This document shows positions 58,108-64,000 of a stretch of 64,000 nucleotides of DNA, one piece after another (position 1 is the stretch's first letter; every line of letters begins with the position of its first letter). Location: positions 37,358,301-37,422,300 of the forward strand of contig CM042535.1 in NCBI GenBank assembly GCA_023630585.1, written 5' to 3'. A program made the position numbers and the translations under genes. The DNA comes from Cranoglanis bouderius. Lineage: Eukaryota > Chordata > Actinopteri > Siluriformes > Cranoglanididae. The notes below the pieces were generated by a model. The model worked only from the letters and a program-made list of their open reading frames with translations. It had not been told where the DNA came from and searched no databases.

Positions 58108-58365
58108 TCAGGTTTTGTGACTCGTTCTTTTTCTCACATGCTTCCACACGCCCTCTATTTTAGACTCCAGATGCATCAGGTGCATTCTGGATTTCGCCAT
58201 GCCAAACGACCCCAAAGCTATCATGGCCACTTGACCCCTTAGGCCTTTATCCTGCACTGTCAGCTCCTGTAGCGTCACTCGAGCGCAAAGGCGGTCCTCA
58301 GAACTCTGGGAGTTTGGCGACACAAAGCCGGACGGGTTGTCCTCGATGAAGGTGTCGTCCTCCAT
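58108..58365 (-). CDS. Unidentified 85-codon open frame, doubtful
   Basis: An ATG-started frame beginning MEDDTFIEDNPSGFVSPNSQ, with no low-complexity bias and an in-frame stop 15 bases upstream of the ATG. It looks more protein-like than its neighbours, but I recognise no domain, signal peptide or membrane segment. There is no clear splice site and no second exon. Overlapping frames on both strands at 57670-58120 are equally unrecognised. It may be a fragment of an old mobile element, or chance. Confidence 0.15.
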   Translation of the reverse strand: MEDDTFIEDNPSGFVSPNSQSSEDRLCARVTLQELTVQDKGLRGQVAMIALGSFGMAKSRMHLMHLESKIEGVWKHVRKRTSHKT

Positions 58366-58652
58366 CTGACCGTTTTTGGGTTATTTCTTAAAGAATTGCA
58401 GCATCTGTTCTGGACCAAAAGACATGTCTTTAACTCTTTCTCATAAGAACACATAAGAGCCAAAGGCAACAAAGGCCTCTCTGAAATAATGACATGATAA
58501 AGATTCATGCTGAACGCCAGACCAAATCAGAGCATACACACACCAAATGGAAACTCTGAAGTAGAGAAACTGGACATTAGGAAATACGGCTAAAACAAGG
58601 AAGCATGGAGCCTGGACAGTTACACCAGCAAGACTTTACCAAGCATGCACTC

Positions 58653-58654
<2 letters not shown>

Positions 58655-58718
<64 letters not shown>
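58655..58718. repeat. (CA)n microsatellite
   Basis: A pure CA tract of about 31 repeats. Confidence 0.95.
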
Positions 58719-58909
58719 AGCAGTCGGATCAGGGAGATTTGAAACTCTTTTGTTCTGTAAGACAATGCGATCAGAAGCCGGCGCTTTCTCTCTGTAAATG
58801 ATGCCTTAATTGTGCGAGTTAACCAGCTCTACTTCAGCTCCATGAATAACAAAGTGATGAGATAATGAGGCTTTTTACACTTCACTGCCTTCCTCTTACA
58901 CATTCCCAT

Positions 58910-59036
58910 GCATTTGTCTGTCTGTCTGTCTATCTGTCTGTTTCTCTGTCTGTCTGACTGTCTATCTGTTAGTCTGTATATCCTATTCAGTTCATATTTA
59001 CTGTCATTATATTGAACATACATTATACACAGTATA

Positions 59037-59128
<92 letters not shown>

Positions 59129-59446
59129 GTCTGTCCATTTATATGTCTGCAAATCTGTTTATCTGTCTGTAAGTCTATCTGTCAATCTTTTAGCTAATCA
59201 TTCTATCTGTCTGTCATACTGTTATCTATCTATTTATTCATCTTTCCTGTATCTTGCTGTCTTATGGTCTACCTGGTCTGTGAGCTTTTGGTTTATTCAT
59301 CTGTCTTTCTGTCCAACTTTCTATCTGTCTATCTGTCCATTTGTCTGTCTTTCTGGCCATCTTTCTGTATATCTGTCTTTCTTTCCACTTCTCTGTCTAT
59401 CTTTTATCCATCTTACTGTCTGTTTGTCTGTCTTTCTGTCCACCCT

Positions 59447-59521
<75 letters not shown>

Positions 59522-59640
59522 GTCTATCTTTATGTGTTATGGTCTACCCATCTTTCTGTTTATTTGTTTGCCTTTCTTTCTGTTTTTCTGTCTTTTGTGT
59601 CCACCTTTCTAACTCTCTGTAAATATACCTGTCCAGAACC
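58910..59640. repeat. (TCTA)n/(TCTG)n tetranucleotide field
   Basis: Pure TCTA blocks at about 59038-59127 and 59448-59520 lie in roughly 700 bp of diverged TCTG/TCTA/TTCT words. Open frames rich in YLSIYLSI or FLSVCLSF are artefacts. Confidence 0.95.
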
Positions 59641-59924
59641 CTGTCCGCCGTTAATGCCCGCCATCCACCAATCATTTATTTATTTGTTTACCATTTACTC
59701 CTCTCTCTCTCTCTGTCTCTCCCTTTCTTTGACCCACAGCTTTTCCTTCGACCCTTTTGTCGTTCACTTTTCTCTCACTCTGCTCTCTCTCTTGTTGTTT
59801 TCTTCCTTCTTTATCACCCTCTTTTATCTCTTCATTCATTTTTCTTGGAGCTGGGATGAGGCCTAAAAAGGAACGGGGAGCTGGGGGGGTGCGGATGGAT
59901 TTACATAATCTGTGGCGTGGCCCT

Positions 59925-59927
<3 letters not shown>

Positions 59928-59962
<35 letters not shown>
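59928..59962. repeat. (GA)n microsatellite
   Basis: A pure GA tract. The 59640-59927 sequence is pyrimidine-rich and non-coding. Confidence 0.9.
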
Positions 59963-59965
<3 letters not shown>

Positions 59966-60160
59966 CGATAGAAAGAAGGAGAAAGAGTGCCAACCAGGCT
60001 GAGGTAGCCCGTCGTCGCCAGCTCTCAGATTAGTGACTCTTAATAGGCTTTAGAGCAGCCAAGTTCACAGAAGGTCTGGCTCATGTGTCAGTGCCAACAC
60101 CTCTGATTCCCGCAGTGGGAGTGTGAGAGAGGGAAACTGTTGCTTCTTTAAGTGATTCTC

Positions 60161-60163
<3 letters not shown>

Positions 60164-60255
<92 letters not shown>

Positions 60256-60258
60256 ACA
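60164..60258. repeat. (CA)n microsatellite
   Basis: The longest pure CA tract in the window, about 43 repeats. From 60259 to 61015 I see only AT-rich DNA. Confidence 0.95.
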
Positions 60259-61019
60259 TTTAACTCTCCCCTTTGACTCTTAAGTAAAAGAATCAAGGTT
60301 ATTATCGTTAACAAACACTAAAACTAATACTTAAATTTTTTTACGCTAAAATAAAAATTCACAGCTAAGATTTTAAGCTGAAATTAAAAGGAAAACTAAA
60401 AATGATGCCGCAGAAATTGGCAAAAATAATAAAAAACAGACAATTATTTTTTATTTTTTGAAATATTATATTTATGGTGAAATTTAACTTCATTTTTGAG
60501 CACTGCAAAATTATGTAGTATTTTCTGTTAAAATATCACAATAAATGAAATCTTTAGATCATGTTAAACCAAATTCTAGACATTTTTACTCATTTCAAGC
60601 TTTAAATGTTTTCTTCTTTTTTAGAAATAAATACTTAAAATACTTGAAATAGTTAAAATACTTAAATAGTTAAAATACTTAAATAGTTAAAATAATTAAA
60701 ATACTTAAAATAGCTTGAAATGCGTAAAAATGGTCTAGAAATAGGTTTAATAATCATAGATTTGCTTTACTGTTATCCTGTAATTACAAACATTCACTAA
60801 TTTTGAATATATTCATGATATTTCTACAATTTCATGCTATTAGATGGCAACATTTCGTGCCACATCTACTTTGTGCAAAAACCTTTAAACAAAAACCTTT
60901 AAAAATCTAAATTAATGCAAAATCAAGCAAACGCCAAAATATTCGGAAGGAGCTTGCATTTTTAAAATTACCACAGATTTTCTGCAGATTTGGGCCAAGA
61001 CACGTCATGTGACATCATC

Positions 61020-61205
61020 ACAACAGCTCCAGGGTTCGATCCTGAGCCCTAGAGTCTGCGTGGAATTGAATATGTTCTCTTTGTGTCTGCGCAGGTTTCC
61101 TCTGGGTTCTCTGGTTTCCTCTCAAAACATACCAGTAGGTGGATTGACTCTGAATTGCTCCTAGGTATGAATGAGTGTGTGTAAGTGTGTGTGCATAGTG
61201 CTCTG
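61020..61205 (+). repeat. tRNA-type SINE fragment
   Basis: CCAGGGTTCGATCCTGAGCC carries a Pol III B box. The downstream body (GTGTCTGCGCAGGTTTCCTC, TCTGGTTTCCTCTC) follows an order I recall from a common teleost repeat. Confidence 0.55.
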
Positions 61206-61525
61206 AGAAGGACAAGCATCCCTTCCAGGGTGTCTTCCCACCTCGTTCCGGTGTTCCTGGGAAGGACTCAGAATCCACAAACAAACGTCTATCCAATATA
61301 CAATATCCAAAAATCAACAACGAGAGAATACACCAAGGTCCAAAATACCAAAAGGCAGATACAGTGTCAAAACAGCGGGGCAAGGCAAAGGCAAAACGAG
61401 GTAGGGCAAAAGGTCTAGGCAAACTGTAAGACTTCGCAAAGCATTAAAGTGTCCACGTCCTTTATGTAGTGATGGAACAGGAAATTGAAATGACAAACAA
61501 AGATGATGTTCAAAATTCGAATGAG

Positions 61526-61540
61526 GGCGCCCTCTGGCGG
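61526..61540 (-). promoter_or_regulatory. CTCF-like motif
   Basis: GGCGCCCTCTGGCGG is the reverse complement of CCGCCAGAGGGCGCC; minus orientation. The rest of 61206-62195 shows no gene. Confidence 0.4.
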
Positions 61541-62198
61541 TGTGGCGAGGCAGAGTCCGGGCTGTACGTTACACCGAGCCTGGATGGTTACGTTATTTCT
61601 GTCAAGAGCTATAATGTGGTACATGTCATAAAAGGGCTGGATATAGATGTATGTAATCCATGTAAAAAGAAAGCATAGAAATGAACTAGCGTGGTTTTGG
61701 GATCATGTCGATCACATGACAATAGTCTTTTTTAGTTTTTTTTTTTTCTCATACCTGCATTTACAAATAATCTAAGCTTTAATAACACTGCAGAAATGAC
61801 TATATAATACATATATAAAACTATATTATACATATATAAAACTTACGGCGATAAAATAAGGCAATATACTGTATAGCTTCATTGTACAAGCATTTTAATG
61901 AAGGACAAAACATGGATCTTATATTCTAGACAACGCGGTAATTCTGATTCTAATTCTAATGTTGATCATATTTGAGTGTGAGGTGATATTTCTTGATGTA
62001 AAGTCAGGCAATTATCACGTGACACCAATACAGACAGACGTGAGAAGACGTTTGTTAAGGATACGTGGCAGTATTAAGCAGAAGTGAGTGATTAAGTGTG
62101 TGTTTGGTCACTCGTCTTTAATCGTCTTTCTTGGTGTCAAATCATCTACCCCAGGTGCGTATTTTTGGCGCCTGGCTCTGATTTTGTCACGTTTGTGA

Positions 62199-62276
62199 AT
62201 GTGTGTGTGTGTGTGTGTGTGTGTGTGATTATTTCTCATTTCTGTGTCACTGCTGTTCTTTGTTTAATCATGGCGT

Positions 62277-62321
<45 letters not shown>
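62199..62321. repeat. Two (TG)n tracts
   Basis: TG tracts at about 62199-62228 and 62277-62319. An AC tract follows at 62537-62569. Confidence 0.9.
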
Positions 62322-62325
<4 letters not shown>

Positions 62326-62533
62326 AGACAGAAGGATGAGTTCTCTCACAGTGCCGTCCTTTCTTAAGCTGCGCCTGGTGCCAAGGTCTTAAGATTACTG
62401 CCCCTGTGTGTACGATGAGAAACTGTTGCTTCCCTGCATTCGGCTGCCAAGTCTCGGCTTTACTGCAGTTAGGGGGGTTTACGAGGGAGGAGTGGGGGGA
62501 GGGCAGGGTGGTAGGAAAATTCACACAGTTTAA

Positions 62534-62573
<40 letters not shown>

Positions 62574-62639
62574 ACTTAATTTAGGTCAAAGCAGATTTAC
62601 TGGCATGACTGTATGCATGCAGCTTCGCAGTCACATCCA

Positions 62640-63125
62640 ACTCATAAATCATGAGGACTAAAACACTGTGTCATGCTATTATAGGAAAATAATCAACAAC
62701 GGGACGGTGTGATGAAGCCGAGTTACTGTTACCACCCCGAAGCTGAACTTGATTATTTCCAATAACATTTTCCAACCACGGCAAATTTGCCAACGATTGA
62801 TTTGATTTATTTATTAAACAACGTACTTTTTATCCATTTATAGTTACATTTAAAGTTGTACAATGTGAACAAGTTTGTTCCCGTTATCACTTCCGTTAAA
62901 GCAGCACCACCCTCTCCTCAGCCGGTCATGTTACTGAGAAACCGCAAAGCGTAAACTCTCATGACACTGGAGACTCCTTCCAGAAATGTGAAATAAGCGT
63001 CTCCTCACAGAAATCTTCGCCATATCAGTGATACGGTGAATCACAATCTGTTTATGTGGCACGTACAAGTCAATGTGTAACAAGTACCTTAATATAAATC
63101 TTTTGCTTCCTGGAGCAAGCATGGA
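62640..63125 (-). mobile_element. Family A repeat, long inverted copy
   Basis: Contains the palindromic end (GGAAAATAATCAACAACGGG, GATGAAGCCGAGTTACTGTT) and, further right, the reverse complement of the core (ACACTGGAGACTCCTTCC). Confidence 0.65.
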
Positions 63126-63319
63126 GACTCAGACCAAACAAAGTCCAAGTACACAGTCCAAGATACAGTATAGTCTCAGGGCCGTGGTACCATGGTACAG
63201 CTTGACAGGAGCAGAATTCTGATGCATCATCACAAATTTCTTTGGTTTCCTAATGGGTTAATGCACTGGTTTGTCCATCCTGGGTCATTTTTGACATCTT
63301 CCTGGTCAGTTTTGTTTCC

Positions 63320-63494
63320 CTAGAGCAGTGGTGACCAACCCTGTTCCTGGAGATCTACCTTCCTGAAGACTTTAGCTCCAACCATAATCATGCCCACCTG
63401 ATTGCCTTAAGAAGTTCTTGATCGTTTAAAACAGGTTGGTTGGAGATGAAACCTGCAGATCTCCTGGAACCAGGGTTGGTGACCGCTGCTCTAG
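63320..63494. mobile_element. MITE with ~24-bp terminal inverted repeats
   Basis: CTAGAGCAGTGGTGACCAAC at the left is mirrored by GTTGGTGACCGCTGCTCTAG at the right, with one mismatch. The element is 175 bp and non-coding. I recall similar ends from fish hAT-type MITEs. Sequence from 63495 to the window end shows no gene I can recognise. Confidence 0.7.
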
Positions 63495-64000
63495 AGTCTT
63501 CTTGGGTCTCTTCCTGTGCGTGTTTGGTTTGGTTCGACTCAAGGTCCTGAGTTTACGCCATCTGTTGAGTTCTTCTGGTAGTAATGCAGAATAGAGTTGC
63601 TTCTTTTTCCAACAAATTTGTCCAACAAGCTCCTCGTTTCTGAAGCCTTTCCACCATTCCCTCCACCATTTTCCCGGCAGCTCTCTATAGCAGTCGAACA
63701 TTTTCCATGACAATGCGCCGACTCCCTGGCGGGGTGCCATTAGTTATTATTCATAGAGCCATAGAACTGGGATTTAAACCAATATTGGTTTGTCGGCGCT
63801 CTTTCACAGCACACGCCTTTCATGGCATTATGAGGTTTTTCCAACCGCATGCCCTCTTTGTCAATTCACTCTCTCTTTTCTTAAATTCCTCAGTAAACAC
63901 ATCGGTCGTAATGGACACCTGTGTGTCGTTCAGGACAGGTGGATGGAGTGAGAGTTCTGTCCGTTCCGCATGTTTTTCACACTTCCAGTGGTGAACAGAA

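Noticed and set aside
59264..59866. 200-codon frame rich in YLSIYLSI, membrane-like
   Set aside because: It comes from TCTA/TCTG tetranucleotide repeats; the apparent hydrophobic segments are compositional.
1..64000. CRISPR arrays, tRNA or rRNA genes
   Set aside because: The regular repeats are eukaryotic micro- and minisatellites without unique spacers; B-box words at 13680 and 61033 lack a tRNA fold, and no rRNA-like sequence is seen.

Overview
The window is nuclear DNA of a teleost fish. It is AT-rich, with spliced vertebrate genes, dense CA/TG, TC/GA and TCTA/TCTG microsatellites, several minisatellites, and Tc1-like and other fish-type repeats. The repeat mix recalls catfish, but I cannot fix the species. 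Coding genes fill the first 44.5 kb; the last ~19 kb shows no convincing gene.

Layout. (1) 1-7.7 kb: the 3' six coding exons of pdlim3 (PDZ remainder, ZM region, LIM), first exon missing, preceded by repeats. (2) 10.1-11.2 kb: a 293-codon coiled-coil gene in the position of ccdc110. (3) 11.9-13.9 kb: a complete small THAP-domain gene, followed by a 1.25-kb minisatellite with a 30-bp unit. (4) 16.0-23.2 kb: an intact nine-coding-exon, 755-residue gene derived from a MULE-type transposase with a SWIM zinc finger. (5) 24.3-30.3 kb: complete ufsp2 (466 aa, UFM1 protease; Cys/Asp/His triad present). (6) 33.3-37.7 kb: complete cfap97 (476 aa). (7) 41.6-44.5 kb, minus strand: complete slc25a4-type ADP/ATP carrier (298 aa), convergent with cfap97. 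(8) 44.7-64 kb: repeats, microsatellites and candidate regulatory DNA, including a triple DR5 retinoic-acid-receptor-type site.

Order and relative orientation of pdlim3 - coiled-coil gene - ufsp2 - cfap97 - slc25a4 match human 4q35 as I remember it. The fish block lacks CFAP96, ANKRD37, LRP2BP and SNX25 between these genes and carries the THAP and transposase-derived genes instead. RFX X-box motifs lie near the coiled-coil gene, inside the THAP gene and at the ufsp2 promoter, which fits a block rich in cilium-related genes.

Most notable: the domesticated transposase gene beside a THAP gene; exons and an intron bracketed by complementary TG and CA tracts at their splice sites; the triple DR5; related minisatellites shared between introns; and a palindromic interspersed repeat present about eleven times. 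All gene models were spliced by eye from GT/AG sites, reading frame and remembered family sequence. No alignment or database search was run.
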